A stretch of 21,292 nt of DNA from CBDUXP01 sp965371225 [NCBI: uncultured bacterium] (GTDB lineage: Bacteria > Abyssobacteria > SURF-5 > CBDUXP01). The DNA lies in contig CBDUXP010000063.1 of NCBI GenBank assembly GCA_965371225.1, positions 1 through 21,292 of the forward strand. Reading direction: 5' to 3'. Below are positions 7,741 to 18,003 of the stretch, one piece after another (the stretch's first letter is position 1; the number at the start of each line of letters is the position of its first letter). Both the position numbers and the translations under genes were made by a program. The notes beneath the pieces were generated by a model. The model had not been told where the DNA came from, ran no database searches, and worked only from the letters and a program-made list of their open reading frames with translations.

Positions 7741-8259
7741 TCAGAGCATGCGGCGCATGACCACGCGCAGGTCGGGATCCAGGCCGAAGATGGACGTTTC
7801 GTGCTCGCGTTGCCGCTGTAAGGGCGGCGTGATCTCCCCTTCCTTTAGAACGCGGAACCCCAGCCGGGCGTAGAAGGGCGCATTCCACGGCACGTCGCGA
7901 AACGTGGTCAGCGCCAGCGAGGGGTACCCCGCCGCGCGCGCCCAGTCGCACACGCGCTCCACCAGCCGGCGGCCGAGCCCGCGCCGCCCGTGGTCCGGAT
8001 GCACGTCCACCTCGGCGAGGTACGCTTCCCCGTCGAGATCGTCCCCGTGCGCGAACCCCACCGGGACGTCGTCCGCACCGGTGGCCACCCACAACCGGCC
8101 CGCGCCCACCGCGTCCTGTAACAGCTCGATCGCGTAGGGGTCGCCGGGGTCATCGCCCAGCAGGCCGGTCCCCTCAAACGGATGCCACGCCGCCATCCCG
8201 ATGGCCTGGAGTTGTTCCAATTCATCGGACCGCGCGGCCCGGATGTGGTACGCGTGCAT
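7741..8259 (-). CDS. GNAT-family N-acetyltransferase
   Basis: Cytosolic acyltransferase of 172 residues, a normal GNAT length. The acetyl-CoA binding motif A is clear: strand AYLAEVDVHP followed by the pyrophosphate loop GRRGLGRRL and helix VERVCDWA. The later WNAPFYARLGFRVL segment is the typical motif B region. The acceptor substrate cannot be inferred; small-molecule amine or protein N-terminus are both possible. The start is ATG 8259, 13 bases after the glycosyltransferase stop on the same strand, so the two are probably co-transcribed. Confidence 0.85.
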   Translation of the reverse strand: MHAYHIRAARSDELEQLQAIGMAAWHPFEGTGLLGDDPGDPYAIELLQDAVGAGRLWVATGADDVPVGFAHGDDLDGEAYLAEVDVHPDHGRRGLGRRLVERVCDWARAAGYPSLALTTFRDVPWNAPFYARLGFRVLKEGEITPPLQRQREHETSIFGLDPDLRVVMRRML

Positions 8260-8272
8260 GGCGTGCGGCGCA

Positions 8273-9439
8273 CTAGGAGGACTGGCCGACGCGCAGGGTG
8301 CGCCCCCGCCAATGCACCCCGCCTTTCACGTACCAATAGTACAGCGCCACCAGCGTGCTGCACATGAACGACACACCGCTGAGGGGGAACGCCAGGAGCC
8401 CGAGGGGGCGCGCGGCAAACAGGTCGCGGAACAACACGAAACTCAGAGCCTGCCCCACGTACAGGACGGTGCCGGCCGCCGCCAGGGCCGGCGATCCCAA
8501 GCCCAGGCCGGCGACGACCGCGCCCGGACCCGCCCACACCCACGCGTTGTAGCCGAGCATGGCCGGCAAGGCCAGCCAGGGCCGGCGGCCGAACCCGGCG
8601 AGAATATTCTTGGAGTACGCCCAGAAGGCGGTGCGCGCGGAGGTGTACATGCGCACCTGGACGCAGCGGGGCGCCCGCCGCGCGCCCACGCGCAAGCCAT
8701 GCCGCTTCACCAGGCGGGCCAACTCCACATCGTCCGCCACCGCATCGCGGATCGCCGCGTGCCCGCCCACGCGCCGGTACGCATCCGCACGCATGAGCGA
8801 GAACGCCCCCGCCCCCATGACGCGGTCCGCATCGGCCGCTTCCATGCGCGGCGACACGAGCCACGCCAGGCCCACCGCCAGCAGCGGCAGCGCCGTGTGT
8901 TCCCACACGGATTCGTACCGCAGGCGGGGCAGCAGCGTGAGAAACGCATAATCGCCCCGCTCCAGCTCCGCCACTGCCGCGGCGAGACTTCCCGGCCGGT
9001 GGTCCGTGTCCGCATCCGTGAAGAGCAGGTACGCGCCCGTGGCCAAGGCCGCGCCACAGTGCAGCGCGTTGCACTTGCCCAGCCACCCCGGCGGTAGCGG
9101 CGGATCGTGCAGCACGTGGACGCGCGCGTCGCCGGCGGCGACCCGATCCGCGATGGCGCCCGTGCCATCCGTCGAGTGATCGTTGACGACAATCACCTGC
9201 AACTCCACCCCGGCTTGCGCGAGCAGGGAGCGCAGGGAGCGCTCGAGCCCTTCGGCTTCGTTGCGCGCGGGCACGATGGCGCTCACCTGCGGTCCCGTCT
9301 CCCCGGCGGCGGGATCAGGCTCCAGCGTGTCGAAGCTCCGGTACACGCGCCACGAGAACAGGAAGTGCAGCGTCCAGGTCAGCGCCGTCCCCAGGCACCA
9401 GGTCCAGCACACTGCTACGAGGGACAGACCGACTCCCAC
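8273..9439 (-). CDS. Membrane glycosyltransferase, family 2 (HpnB/CrtQ-like)
   Basis: Protein of 388 residues that transfers a sugar from a nucleotide-sugar donor to an unknown, probably lipid, acceptor at the inner membrane. An N-terminal hydrophobic segment (about 5-30) anchors it. The GT-A domain shows VSAIVPARNEAEG (52-64), VVNDHSTDGT (84-93), the PPLPPGWLGKCNAL segment and the metal-binding DAD at 142-144 in FTDADTDH. A DDVELARLVKRHGL helix follows. The C-terminal 120 residues contain three or four further membrane segments. The PPGWLGKCNAL signature resembles hopanoid- or carotenoid-associated family 2 transferases, but no hopanoid or carotenoid genes are nearby, so that role is not claimed. 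The GTG start is set by a good ribosome-binding site. Confidence 0.85.
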   Translation of the reverse strand: MGVGLSLVAVCWTWCLGTALTWTLHFLFSWRVYRSFDTLEPDPAAGETGPQVSAIVPARNEAEGLERSLRSLLAQAGVELQVIVVNDHSTDGTGAIADRVAAGDARVHVLHDPPLPPGWLGKCNALHCGAALATGAYLLFTDADTDHRPGSLAAAVAELERGDYAFLTLLPRLRYESVWEHTALPLLAVGLAWLVSPRMEAADADRVMGAGAFSLMRADAYRRVGGHAAIRDAVADDVELARLVKRHGLRVGARRAPRCVQVRMYTSARTAFWAYSKNILAGFGRRPWLALPAMLGYNAWVWAGPGAVVAGLGLGSPALAAAGTVLYVGQALSFVLFRDLFAARPLGLLAFPLSGVSFMCSTLVALYYWYVKGGVHWRGRTLRVGQSS

Positions 9440-9444
9440 TCAAT

Positions 9445-9450
9445 ACCTCC
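9445..9450 (-). promoter_or_regulatory. Ribosome-binding site of the glycosyltransferase
   Basis: On the minus strand GGAGGT lies five bases before GTG 9439-9437, supporting this non-ATG start. Confidence 0.65.
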
Positions 9451-9574
9451 GGCGATAGGGTACCCGCGCCCGCCGCGGCGGATGGCATGCTTCCGCCATT
9501 CGGGGCTAATCAAGACAAGTATAGTGCCAAATAAGCGTCCAAAGCACGTGATTTCCAAGGCCATAGCTCCTTCT

Positions 9575-9589
9575 ATCACAAATATTGAT
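9575..9589. promoter_or_regulatory. Possible LysR-type operator (T-N11-A)
   Basis: ATCACAAATATTGAT has matching outer arms (ATCA/TGAT) and the T-N11-A spacing known for LysR-family boxes. It lies 11 bases upstream of the -35 of the LysR promoter, in the only clearly AT-rich part of this 257-base intergenic region, and between divergent genes. Binding is inferred. Confidence 0.35.
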
Positions 9590-9600
9590 CCTTCGCATGC

Positions 9601-9628
9601 TTGACTGCGAATTTCTTAATGTTACAAT
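9601..9628 (+). promoter_or_regulatory. Sigma70-type promoter of the LysR-gltBD unit
   Basis: TTGACT (9601-9606) and TACAAT (9623-9628) each match the consensus at five of six positions and are separated by 16 bases. Transcription would start near 9635, giving a leader of about 60 bases before ATG 9697. No second promoter was seen before gltB, so this one may serve all three genes. Confidence 0.6.
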
Positions 9629-9696
9629 GCAGCCGGTCGGGGGCCGGTTGAGGAGTGGAGGCGCGTCTCCGGTCCGCCCTCGGCCCGTCCTACCTC

Positions 9697-10689
9697 ATGC
9701 AATTGAAGTCTCTCAAGGTGTTCTGCGACATCGTGGGCCACCGCAGCTTCTCGCGGGCGGCCGCAGAGAACGGTCTGTCGCAGTCGGGCGCGAGCCAGAC
9801 GGTGCACCATATAGAAGATGAGCTGGGGGTGAAGCTCATCGACCGGTCCAAGCGGCCCTTCGTGCTAACGCCGGAGGGTGAGCTGTTCCACGAGGGCTGC
9901 CGCGGCGTAGTGGAACGGTATTACGCGCTGGAGGAGACGGTGCGCCGCCGCCATCAGGAGCTGGCTGGCCGCGTCCGCGTCCTGTCCATCCCCTCCGTCG
10001 GGCTCCACCACATGCAGCGCTGCATTCGCGAATTCCAGACGCGGCATCCCCGGGCGGAGGTGCGCTTGGAATACGCGCAACCGGCACGCGTGTACGAGGG
10101 CGTGGAACACGACCAGGCCGACTTGGGGCTCGTGAGTTATCCCAAGCCCTCGCGCACGCACGAAGTCATCGAGTGGCGCCGCGAACCGCTGGTGCTCGTC
10201 TGCGCGCCGGACAACCCGCTGGCGCAACGGGCGACAGTCACGCCGGAAGACCTGGACGGTTGCCGCACCATCGCCTACGACAGTGCGCTTCCCATCCGGC
10301 GCGAGCTGGATCGCGCGCTGCAGGCCCAGGGCGTCGCCTTGCGGGTGGTACGCGAGTTTGACAACATCGAGCACATCAAGCGCGCCGTGGAAATCGACGA
10401 CGGGATCGCCCTGTTGCCGGAGCCCACCGTGCGCCGGGAGGTGGAGAGCGGCACGATGGTGGCCGTACCGTTAGCGGGGGATGGGCTCGTGCGGCCCCTG
10501 GGCATCATTTGCCGGCGCGGTAGGGAACTGACCGACGCCGCGCGCCAATTCATTGAATTTTTGCAGACGGCCGACGGGCTACAGGCCGGGGACGGCAATG
10601 GGCAACCGGCGGACGACGCCGCGGACAACGGGCGAGGCAACGGCGCAGGCGCTGCATCCCCACCATCGGCCCAGGCGCAGACCTCGTGA
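9697..10689 (+). CDS. LysR-family transcriptional regulator
   Basis: DNA-binding regulator of 330 residues. The N-terminal winged helix-turn-helix (about 1-60) is canonical: it opens [13 protein letters not shown] and continues with [18 protein letters not shown] and an [12 protein letters not shown] wing. The effector-binding domain (about 90-300) has the two-lobed LysR substrate-binding fold pattern, with the hinge-region segment [10 protein letters not shown] low-complexity Gly/Ala/Asp tail (about 300-330) is added. ATG 9697 is chosen because LysR proteins normally start at this point; GTG 9655 would add 14 atypical residues. gltB follows ten bases after the stop, so it is probably the regulator of gltBD, comparable in role to GltC. 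Unlike gltC it is co-directional rather than divergent. Confidence 0.88.
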   Translation: MQLKSLKVFCDIVGHRSFSRAAAENGLSQSGASQTVHHIEDELGVKLIDRSKRPFVLTPEGELFHEGCRGVVERYYALEETVRRRHQELAGRVRVLSIPSVGLHHMQRCIREFQTRHPRAEVRLEYAQPARVYEGVEHDQADLGLVSYPKPSRTHEVIEWRREPLVLVCAPDNPLAQRATVTPEDLDGCRTIAYDSALPIRRELDRALQAQGVALRVVREFDNIEHIKRAVEIDDGIALLPEPTVRREVESGTMVAVPLAGDGLVRPLGIICRRGRELTDAARQFIEFLQTADGLQAGDGNGQPADDAADNGRGNGAGAASPPSAQAQTS

Positions 10690-10699
10690 GGCACCCGGG

Positions 10700-13600
10700 G
10701 TGAGCACCTTGCACGAAGCCCAGCAGCCTGGCGGCCCGCCGCAGCCGCAGGGGCTCTACGACCCGCGGTTCGAGCACGACGCCTGCGGTGTCGGCTTCGT
10801 CGTGAACATGCACGGCGAGAAGAGCCACGAGATCGTGCGCCAGGGGTTGGAAATCCTGGCGAACCTGGAGCACCGCGGCGCGTGCGGGTGCGACCCGCTC
10901 ACGGGCGACGGCGCGGGCATTGTGACCCAGATGCCGCACGAGTTCATGCAGTGGTGCGCGGAGCAGCAGGAGTTCACGCTCCCCGACGTGGGCGATTACG
11001 GCGTGGGCAATGTGTTCCTCCCGCCGGACGAAGGCGAGCGGCGGTACTGCGAGAGCCGGTTCGAGGCCATTGTCGAAGAGGAAGGCCAGCACGTCATCGC
11101 GTGGCGCGACGTGCCCCGGAACAATGCGGTCATCGGCCGGGTGGCGCGCGACGTGGAGCCGGTGATCCGCCAGGTGTTCGTGGGCCGCGGGGCCGCGACG
11201 CCGGAGGACATGTTCGAGTGGAAGCTGTACGTGATCCGCCGGCGGGTGGAGAACGCCATCCGCGCGAGCGACCTCGCTCAGCGCACGTACTTCTACCCGA
11301 CCACCCTGTCTTCGCGCATCATCGGCTACAAGGGGCTGCTGCTCGCCACCCAGATTGAGGCCTACTACACCGACCTGGGCAACGGGCGATTTACGAGCGC
11401 CCTCTCGCTCGTCCACCAGCGCTACAGCACGAACACGTTCCCCACCTGGGACTTGGCGCAGCCCTTCCGCTTCCTGTGCCACAACGGCGAGATCAATACC
11501 GTCCGCGGCAACGTCAACTGGATGCACGCGCGGGAGCGCATGTTCGCCAGCGACCGGTACGGGCACGATCTGCAAAAGATCTGTCCCGTCTGCACCCCGG
11601 GCGCCAGCGACTCGGCGATTTTCGACAACGCGTTCGAGATGCTCCTCATGACGGGGCGGTCCGTGCAGCAGGCCATGTCCATGCTCATTCCGGAACCGTG
11701 GGACAACCACGAGAGCATGCCGGACGAGAAGAAGGCGTACTACGAATACCAGGCCTGCCTCATGGAGCCGTGGGACGGGCCCGCGTCCATGGCCTTCACG
11801 GACGGCACGAGCATTGGCGCGGTGCTCGACCGCAACGGCCTGCGCCCCAGCCGGTACTGGGTGACCAAGACCGGGCTGGTGGTCATGGCCTCCGAAGCGG
11901 GCGTGCTCGCGATCCCGCCCGAAGACGTGTCGTACAAGGGGCGGCTGCGCCCCGGGCGCATGTTCCTGGTGAACACCCAGCAGGGCCGCATCATTGCCGA
12001 TGAGGTCATCAAGACGGGGCTCGCCGGGCGCCACCCGTATCGCCAGTGGTTGAACGACCATCAGGTGCGCCTCGGGGACCTGCCCGAGGTGCCGGGCGTG
12101 AACGGCCAGCTCGAGCAACCGATCCGGCAACTGCAACGGGTGTTTGGGTACACGCTCGAAGATCTGCGCATCATCATGGGCCCCATGGCCATCGACGCCA
12201 AGGAACCCATCGGGTCCATGGGCAGCGACACGCCCATCGCCGTCCTGTCCGACCGGCCCCAGCTCCTGTACAACTACTTCAAGCAGTTGTTCGCGCAGGT
12301 GACCAATCCGCCGCTGGACGCCATGCGCGAGGAAATCATCACGTCCCTGGTGAGCACCATCGGCGCCGAGGGCAACCTGCTGGACGAGACGCCCGAGCAG
12401 TGCGGCCTCCTCCGCCTCGCCCAGCCGATCCTGTCCAACGAGGCGTTGGCCCGCATTCAGGCCATCGACCGGCCGCGCCTGTCGAGCCGGACCCTGTCCA
12501 TCCTGTTTCCGCAAGCGGAGGGCACCGCCGGGATGCGGCGGCGTCTGGCCGAACTGCGCCGCGAGGCGTCGGCCGCCCTCGATGCCGGCGTCACCATTCT
12601 CGTGCTGTCCGACCGCGGCGTAACTGAGGAGATGGTGCCCATCCCCGCGCTGCTCGCCGTGAGTGGCACCCACCACCACCTGGTGCGCGAAGGTACGCGC
12701 ACGCGCTGCGGGATCGTGATCGAGACCGGCGAGGCGCGCGAGATGCAACATTACGGGCTCCTGAGCGCCTACGGCGCGGGCGCCATCAACCCGTACCTCG
12801 CGTTCGCCACCCTGCGACAGATGCGGGACGAGGGCTACCTGCCGGACTCGCTGACCCCGGACCAGATCGAGGCCCGCTACATCAAAGCCATCGGCAAAGG
12901 CCTCTTGAAGATCATGTCGAAGATGGGCATCTCGACCTTGCAGAGTTACCGTGGCGCGCAGATTTACGAAGCGGTGGGACTGAACACGTCCTTCATCGAC
13001 GAGTTCTTCACCTGGACGCCCAGCCGGATCGAGGGGATCGGACTCGATGAGGTCGGCGAAGAAGCGCTCCGCCGGCACGAGCACGCGTTCCCCGGCACCG
13101 CCGTGCCGGAGAATTTGGCCCTCGATGTGGGCGGCCAGTATCAGTGGCGTCGCAAAGGCGAGGCGCACCTCATGAACCCGGAGGTGATCGCCGCGCTGCA
13201 GCAGGCCACGCAGATCAACAGCCGCGCGGAGTTCCAGGCGTACTCCCGGTTGATCGACGCGCAGGAAAAGCAACTGCTCACGCTCCGCGGACTGCTGGAG
13301 TTCAAACCGCTGGCTGAGCCGCTGCCCCTGGACGACGTGGAGCCGGCCGCGGAGATCGTGAAGCGGTTCGCTACCGGCGCCATGTCGTACGGCTCCATCT
13401 CCCGGGAGGCGCACGAGACGCTCGCCATCGCCATGAACCGGCTCGGCGCGAAGAGCAACACGGGCGAGGGCGGCGAGGATTCCGCCCGCTTCACCCCCGA
13501 CGCGAACGGCGATACCCGGTGCAGCGCCATCAAGCAGGTCGCCAGCGGCCGCTTCGGCGTCACGAACGAATACCTGGTCAGCGCGCAGGAACTGCAGATC

Positions 13601-15286
13601 AAGATGGCGCAGGGTGCGAAACCCGGCGAGGGCGGGCAACTGCCCGGCCACAAGGTGGACAAGGAAATCGCCCGCATCCGCCACAGCACTCCGGGTGTCG
13701 GACTCATTTCCCCGCCGCCGCACCACGATATCTACTCCATCGAGGACCTGGCCCAGCTCATCCACGATCTGAAGAACGCCAATCGTGACGCGCGGATCAG
13801 CGTGAAACTGGTGGCGGAGGTTGGGGTGGGAACCGTCGCGGCCGGCGTGTCCAAGGGCAAGTCCGACGTGGTCCTCATCAGCGGGTATGACGGCGGCACC
13901 GGCGCCAGCCCCCAGACGTCCATCAAGCACGCGGGCATCCCCTGGGAACTCGGCCTCGCGGAGACGCACCAAGTGCTCCTGCGCAATGACCTGCGTAGCC
14001 GCATCATCGTGCAAACGGACGGGCAGATTCGCACCGCCCGCGACGTGGCGATCGCCACGCTGCTCGGCGCCGAAGAGTGGGGCATCGCGTCCGCGGCGCT
14101 CGTGGTGATGGGTTGCATCATGATGCGCAAGTGCCACCTGAATACGTGCCCCGTGGGCATCGCGACACAGGACAAAGTGTTACGCAAGAAATTCCACGGG
14201 TCGCCGGACCACGTGGTGAACTACTTCTTCCTCCTGGCCGAGGAGTTGCGCGGCATCATGGCGTCCCTCGGCTTCCGTACTATCAACGAGATGGTTGGCC
14301 GGGTGGACAAGCTCGACACGCGCCAGGCCATCGCGCACTGGAAAGCCAAGGGGCTGGACTTCTCCGCGATCCTCCACAAACCGGACGTGCCCGCGGAGTT
14401 CGGCACCTACTGCAATCAACCGCAGGATCACGGCCTGGAGAAGGCGCTGGATATGACGACGCTGCTCGACCTGTGCGAACCCGCCCTGGCGCGCCAAGAG
14501 CCGGTGCGGTTGGACTTGCCGATCCGCAATATCAACCGGACCGTGGGCACCATCCTCTCCAGCGAAGTGACGAAGCGCTACGGCGGCGGTGCGTTCGACA
14601 AGCCGGACACGATCCGCATCCACTTCCGCGGCAGCGCCGGGCAGAGCCTGCTCGCGTTCGGCGTCCACGGCATCACGTTCATCATCGAAGGCGATGCGAA
14701 CGACTACTGTGGCAAGGGCCTCTCGGGCGGGAAAATCATCCTCTACCCGCCGAAGGAGAGCACGTTCGTCCCGACGGAGAACATCATCGCGGGCAACGTC
14801 TGCCTGTACGGCGCCACGGGCGGCGAGATGTACGTCCGCGGCATTGCCGGGGAGCGCTTCTGCGTGCGGAACAGTGGCGCCCTCGCCGTGGTGGAGGGCG
14901 TCGGCGACCACGGCTGCGAGTACATGACCGGCGGCCGCGTGGTGATCATCGGCGAGACGGGACGGAATTTTGCCGCGGGCATGAGCGGCGGCATCGCCTA
15001 CGTGCTCGATGAAGAAGACGTGTTCCCCAGTCGCGTGAATTTGGAAATGGTGGATCTGGAGGAACTCACGACGCCCGACGACCGGCAGGAGGTGCTCGAC
15101 CTGCTGCGGAAGCACGTGGAGTACACGGACAGTGCGCGGGCGCGGTACGTGTTGGACCACTGGGACGAGTTGGTGCACAAGTTCGTGAAGGTGATGCCCG
15201 TCGACTACCGGCGCGCGCTTGAAGAACTCCAGAAGGAAGCCGAGGCGGCCCGGGCCGGCGCGCTGGAAGAAGTTGGCCATGGGTGA
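10700..15286 (+). CDS. gltB: Glutamate synthase, large (alpha) subunit
   Basis: Large subunit of glutamate synthase, 1528 residues, the usual size. It hydrolyses glutamine, channels ammonia and makes glutamate from 2-oxoglutarate with electrons from GltD. A 28-residue propeptide is expected to be removed to expose Cys29 in HDACGVGF as the N-terminal nucleophile of the class II glutamine amidotransferase domain (about 29-430). The central domain follows (about 470-770). The FMN-binding synthase domain comes next (about 820-1210), with [14 protein letters not shown] and GGTGASP. A 3Fe-4S cluster is expected at Cys1139/1145/1150. The last domain is the GXGXG beta-helix (about 1260-1470). GTG 10700 is chosen because GAGG lies eight bases upstream and the longer frame only overlaps the LysR gene with low-complexity residues. 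It overlaps gltD by eight bases. Confidence 0.96.
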   Translation: MSTLHEAQQPGGPPQPQGLYDPRFEHDACGVGFVVNMHGEKSHEIVRQGLEILANLEHRGACGCDPLTGDGAGIVTQMPHEFMQWCAEQQEFTLPDVGDYGVGNVFLPPDEGERRYCESRFEAIVEEEGQHVIAWRDVPRNNAVIGRVARDVEPVIRQVFVGRGAATPEDMFEWKLYVIRRRVENAIRASDLAQRTYFYPTTLSSRIIGYKGLLLATQIEAYYTDLGNGRFTSALSLVHQRYSTNTFPTWDLAQPFRFLCHNGEINTVRGNVNWMHARERMFASDRYGHDLQKICPVCTPGASDSAIFDNAFEMLLMTGRSVQQAMSMLIPEPWDNHESMPDEKKAYYEYQACLMEPWDGPASMAFTDGTSIGAVLDRNGLRPSRYWVTKTGLVVMASEAGVLAIPPEDVSYKGRLRPGRMFLVNTQQGRIIADEVIKTGLAGRHPYRQWLNDHQVRLGDLPEVPGVNGQLEQPIRQLQRVFGYTLEDLRIIMGPMAIDAKEPIGSMGSDTPIAVLSDRPQLLYNYFKQLFAQVTNPPLDAMREEIITSLVSTIGAEGNLLDETPEQCGLLRLAQPILSNEALARIQAIDRPRLSSRTLSILFPQAEGTAGMRRRLAELRREASAALDAGVTILVLSDRGVTEEMVPIPALLAVSGTHHHLVREGTRTRCGIVIETGEAREMQHYGLLSAYGAGAINPYLAFATLRQMRDEGYLPDSLTPDQIEARYIKAIGKGLLKIMSKMGISTLQSYRGAQIYEAVGLNTSFIDEFFTWTPSRIEGIGLDEVGEEALRRHEHAFPGTAVPENLALDVGGQYQWRRKGEAHLMNPEVIAALQQATQINSRAEFQAYSRLIDAQEKQLLTLRGLLEFKPLAEPLPLDDVEPAAEIVKRFATGAMSYGSISREAHETLAIAMNRLGAKSNTGEGGEDSARFTPDANGDTRCSAIKQVASGRFGVTNEYLVSAQELQIKMAQGAKPGEGGQLPGHKVDKEIARIRHSTPGVGLISPPPHHDIYSIEDLAQLIHDLKNANRDARISVKLVAEVGVGTVAAGVSKGKSDVVLISGYDGGTGASPQTSIKHAGIPWELGLAETHQVLLRNDLRSRIIVQTDGQIRTARDVAIATLLGAEEWGIASAALVVMGCIMMRKCHLNTCPVGIATQDKVLRKKFHGSPDHVVNYFFLLAEELRGIMASLGFRTINEMVGRVDKLDTRQAIAHWKAKGLDFSAILHKPDVPAEFGTYCNQPQDHGLEKALDMTTLLDLCEPALARQEPVRLDLPIRNINRTVGTILSSEVTKRYGGGAFDKPDTIRIHFRGSAGQSLLAFGVHGITFIIEGDANDYCGKGLSGGKIILYPPKESTFVPTENIIAGNVCLYGATGGEMYVRGIAGERFCVRNSGALAVVEGVGDHGCEYMTGGRVVIIGETGRNFAAGMSGGIAYVLDEEDVFPSRVNLEMVDLEELTTPDDRQEVLDLLRKHVEYTDSARARYVLDHWDELVHKFVKVMPVDYRRALEELQKEAEAARAGALEEVGHG

Positions 15287-16772
15287 CCTGCGCGGCTTCA
15301 TGAAGCACGACCGCGTCGCGCCCGGGAAGGAACCGGTGGAGCGGCGCGTTACCCACTACCGGGAGTTCCAGGAACCGCTCCCACCCGAGGTGCTCACCGC
15401 CCAGGCCGCCCGCTGCATGGATTGCGGCGTGCCCTTCTGCCACACGGGCTGCCCCCTCGGCAACATCATTCCCGACTGGAACGACCTGGTCTATCGCGGG
15501 CAGTGGCGCGATGCGCTCGCACGGCTCCACGGGACGAACAATTTTCCCGAGTTCACCGGCCGCATCTGTCCCGCGCCGTGCGAGGCCGCGTGCGTCCTCG
15601 GCATCAACGAGGATCCCGTTTCCATTAAACAGATCGAGGTCTCCATCATCGACCGCGGGTTCGCCGAAGGCTGGATCGCGCCCGAGCCGCCCGCGGAGCG
15701 CACGGGCAAGACGGTGGCCGTGGTCGGGAGCGGTCCCGCGGGGCTGGCCGCGGCGCAACAGCTCAACCGCGCCGGCCACACCGTCACCGTCTACGAGCGG
15801 GCGGACCGGCCGGGCGGCTTGCTCATGTACGGGATTCCCGATTTCAAGTTGGAGAAGGACCGCGTGTGGCGCCGCGTCCGGCAGATGGAAGCCGAAGGCG
15901 TGGTGTTCCGCTGCGGGGCGAACGTGGGCGTCGACGTGGACGTGGAGGACCTCCGCCGCGAGACCGATGCACTCCTGCTGACCGGCGGCGCGACGCACCC
16001 GCGCGACCTCCCGATTCCCGGCCGCGAGCTGGCCGGAATCCACTTCGCCATGGAGTTTCTGCCCCAACAGAACATGCGCAACCAAGGCGACACGATCCCC
16101 GACGACATCGCACTCACCGCCACCGGCAAGGACGTCATCGTCATCGGCGGCGGCGATACCGGCAGCGACTGCGTCGGCACCTCGAACCGGCAGGGTTGCA
16201 AAAGCCTCACGCAGTTCGAGCTGCTGCCTGAGCCGCCGGACCTGGGCAATTTCCCGCGCCTTCACGAACGGCCGGCCAACTCGCCCTGGCCCACCTGGCC
16301 GCTCCTGCTGCGCACGAGCAGTTCACACGAAGAAGGCTGCGACCGCTACTGGAGCTTGCAGACCAAGGCATTCCACAGCGACGCGCGCGGGCACGTGGCC
16401 GAGCTGGTGACCGTGGAGTTGGAGTGGGGCACCGGCGACAACGGGCGGCCCGCGTTCAAGGAACTGGCCGGCACGGAGAAGACGTGGCCCTGCCAGCTCG
16501 TGCTGCTCGGCATGGGGTTCCTCGGGCCGGAAAAGCGCGGCGCCATCGAGCAGCTCGGCCTGGCGCTGGACCCGCGCGGCAACGTGCAGTGCAACGAGCA
16601 GTACATGTCCAGCGTCGATGGAGTCTTTGCCGCCGGCGATATGCGCCGCGGCCAGTCGCTCGTCGTGTGGGCGATTCACGAAGGCCGGGAAGCCGCCCGC
16701 GCCATTGACAAGTACCTCATGGGCGTCACCAACCTGCCCAGCGTCAACGCCGGCGACTTCGCCTGGCGGTAG
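15279..16772 (+). CDS. gltD: Glutamate synthase, small (beta) subunit
   Basis: Small subunit of glutamate synthase, 497 residues, which takes electrons from NAD(P)H and passes them through FAD and Fe-S clusters to GltB. The N-terminal Fe-S domain (about 1-140) has Cys-rich segments [17 protein letters not shown] and [15 protein letters not shown]. The FAD-binding Rossmann motif is [10 protein letters not shown] from residue 150. The NAD(P)-binding motif GGGDTGSDC starts at 290. The C-terminal FAD contact is [14 protein letters not shown]. The start ATG 15279 overlaps the gltB stop in ATGGGTGA, so translation is probably coupled. A longer upstream frame inside gltB is rejected. Confidence 0.96.
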   Translation: MGDLRGFMKHDRVAPGKEPVERRVTHYREFQEPLPPEVLTAQAARCMDCGVPFCHTGCPLGNIIPDWNDLVYRGQWRDALARLHGTNNFPEFTGRICPAPCEAACVLGINEDPVSIKQIEVSIIDRGFAEGWIAPEPPAERTGKTVAVVGSGPAGLAAAQQLNRAGHTVTVYERADRPGGLLMYGIPDFKLEKDRVWRRVRQMEAEGVVFRCGANVGVDVDVEDLRRETDALLLTGGATHPRDLPIPGRELAGIHFAMEFLPQQNMRNQGDTIPDDIALTATGKDVIVIGGGDTGSDCVGTSNRQGCKSLTQFELLPEPPDLGNFPRLHERPANSPWPTWPLLLRTSSSHEEGCDRYWSLQTKAFHSDARGHVAELVTVELEWGTGDNGRPAFKELAGTEKTWPCQLVLLGMGFLGPEKRGAIEQLGLALDPRGNVQCNEQYMSSVDGVFAAGDMRRGQSLVVWAIHEGREAARAIDKYLMGVTNLPSVNAGDFAWR

Positions 16773-16779
16773 CCCGCGC

Positions 16780-16808
16780 GCCGGCGGCGCCCCGCTAGCG
16801 GAGCCGGC
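16780..16808 (+). terminator. Possible terminator after gltD
   Basis: GCCGGC occurs at 16780-16785 and again at 16803-16808, pairing around a perfect 10-base palindrome CCGCTAGCGG (16792-16801). A short pyrimidine tract (CCCTTTC) follows. It lies eight bases beyond the gltD stop. Confidence 0.35.
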
Positions 16809-16859
16809 CCTTTCACCATAGACTTGGGCTGGCTGCGGGAGGCCGCGCGAGGGACACGC

Positions 16860-17912
16860 ATGAACCAACGCACACGACTGGGCCTCGTGGTGGTGCTGGG
16901 CGGGGTGGTCATCGGGGGAGCCGTGGCGTACACCCACCAGCTTGCCCGCCAAAGCGCTGACCAGTTTGGGGCCTTGCCGCCTGGGAAAGTACGCCTGCCG
17001 GCTAGTCCGCCGGACGCCGTGGTGCTCACCTACCTCTATTACTGCACGCTGTATGGGTCGCCGGAAGACGCGACGCCGCGGACGCTCGCCCGCCTCGTCA
17101 AGCGCGCGCCGTGGGACGACCTGCTGCCGCCGCGCACTGAGTTCGACGACGCGCTCGCCGCGGCGGCCGCGGCGTGTGGGGACGAGATGACGTCGAAGGA
17201 CTGGCTCGCCCAGGCCGAGTACTTCGGTGAACTCCCCGGCGCCCTGGCGCGGGCCAACATGAGCATGGACCGCCATCCGTTCCATGCCGAGGCTCTATTC
17301 GGGGACCTGCACGGCGCCGGCCAGGGCGCACACTTCCTCCTCGCGCTCGCCCCCGCCGCCTGCGCTGACGGCGGAGCCCCCATCGGCATTACGTACTCGG
17401 GTGTCGTCGGCCGTGTGGCGCCGGACGATGCGGCAGCGCAGCGCCAGCTCGCGCGCTCGCGGTTGCTGTCAGAGAACTGGAAGGCGTTCGTGCGGGGAAA
17501 CGTCCCTACGCTTGCCACGTTCGCCACGCATGAGGACCGGGTCATCCGCCGGGAAGCGGTGCAAGCGCTGGCCCGCGCGGGCGACCGGGACGCGATCGTT
17601 CCGCTGCGGGAGCGATTGGACGATCCAGACGAAGAGCTGCGGTACATCGCCCTGCTCGGGCTGGCGGAGTTGGGCGACCTGTCGGTGGAGCTGCGGCTCC
17701 GCGCGCTGTTGGGACAGGACGAGGACTACTTGAGCTACGGGCTCTTGCACTACCGCGTGGTGCTGGCGTTGGCCGGCCTGGGCGCGACCGACATGCGGCC
17801 GGAACTGGAACTCATGGCGGACTGGCATTCGCCCGTGTTGTTTCCCCGCGAAGCGCGCGCCGCCTTGCGCACGCTGGACCAACGCGCGCGCGCGCGGGCG
17901 CGAGACCGGTAA
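16860..17912 (+). CDS. Membrane-anchored protein with C-terminal HEAT-like repeats
   Basis: Protein of 350 residues with no named family that I recognise. One N-terminal hydrophobic helix (about 8-27, LGLVVVLGGVVIGGAVAY), flanked by Arg and His, is a signal anchor, so the body is probably outside the cytoplasm. The middle (about 50-210) is a mixed region without motifs. Residues about 220-345 contain two to four helical HEAT or PBS-like repeats (for example REAVQALARAGDRDAIVPL and RYIALLGLAELGDLSVEL), usually protein-protein contact surfaces. ATG 16860 is preceded by GAGGGA at five bases; a TTG at 16824 gives a longer but less likely form. It lies between gltD and the phosphatase gene; no functional link to either is shown. 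Confidence 0.7.
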   Translation: MNQRTRLGLVVVLGGVVIGGAVAYTHQLARQSADQFGALPPGKVRLPASPPDAVVLTYLYYCTLYGSPEDATPRTLARLVKRAPWDDLLPPRTEFDDALAAAAAACGDEMTSKDWLAQAEYFGELPGALARANMSMDRHPFHAEALFGDLHGAGQGAHFLLALAPAACADGGAPIGITYSGVVGRVAPDDAAAQRQLARSRLLSENWKAFVRGNVPTLATFATHEDRVIRREAVQALARAGDRDAIVPLRERLDDPDEELRYIALLGLAELGDLSVELRLRALLGQDEDYLSYGLLHYRVVLALAGLGATDMRPELELMADWHSPVLFPREARAALRTLDQRARARARDR

Positions 17913-18003
17913 CCCTGTGCTAGACTACGCCGTTTTGCGCCGGGCGAAGTGACCGGCACCAATACGCGCGTCACGTGCGCGCCCCGTCCTTGGAGAACCT
18001 CGC

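Noticed and set aside
7573-8092. Upstream extension of the 113-residue gene to 8092
   Set aside because: The extension overlaps the GNAT gene on the same strand out of frame, and its translation is low-complexity Arg/Gly/Ala.
10550-14137. Very long minus-strand open frame (1195 codons) opposite gltB
   Set aside because: It is antisense to a clear gltB. Its translation is rich in His, Arg, Ala and Gly with no domain, which is expected when a high-GC3 gene is read in the opposite codon-aligned frame.
17881-17912. Run of alternating CG dinucleotides
   Set aside because: It encodes the Arg/Ala-rich C-terminal tail of the HEAT-like protein in frame and is too short to call a separate repeat element.
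17966-17982. GCGCG-N7-CGCGC inverted repeat around CACGTG before the phosphatase gene
   Set aside because: The stem is only five GC pairs in GC-rich DNA and has no conserved context, so it is not called a regulatory site.
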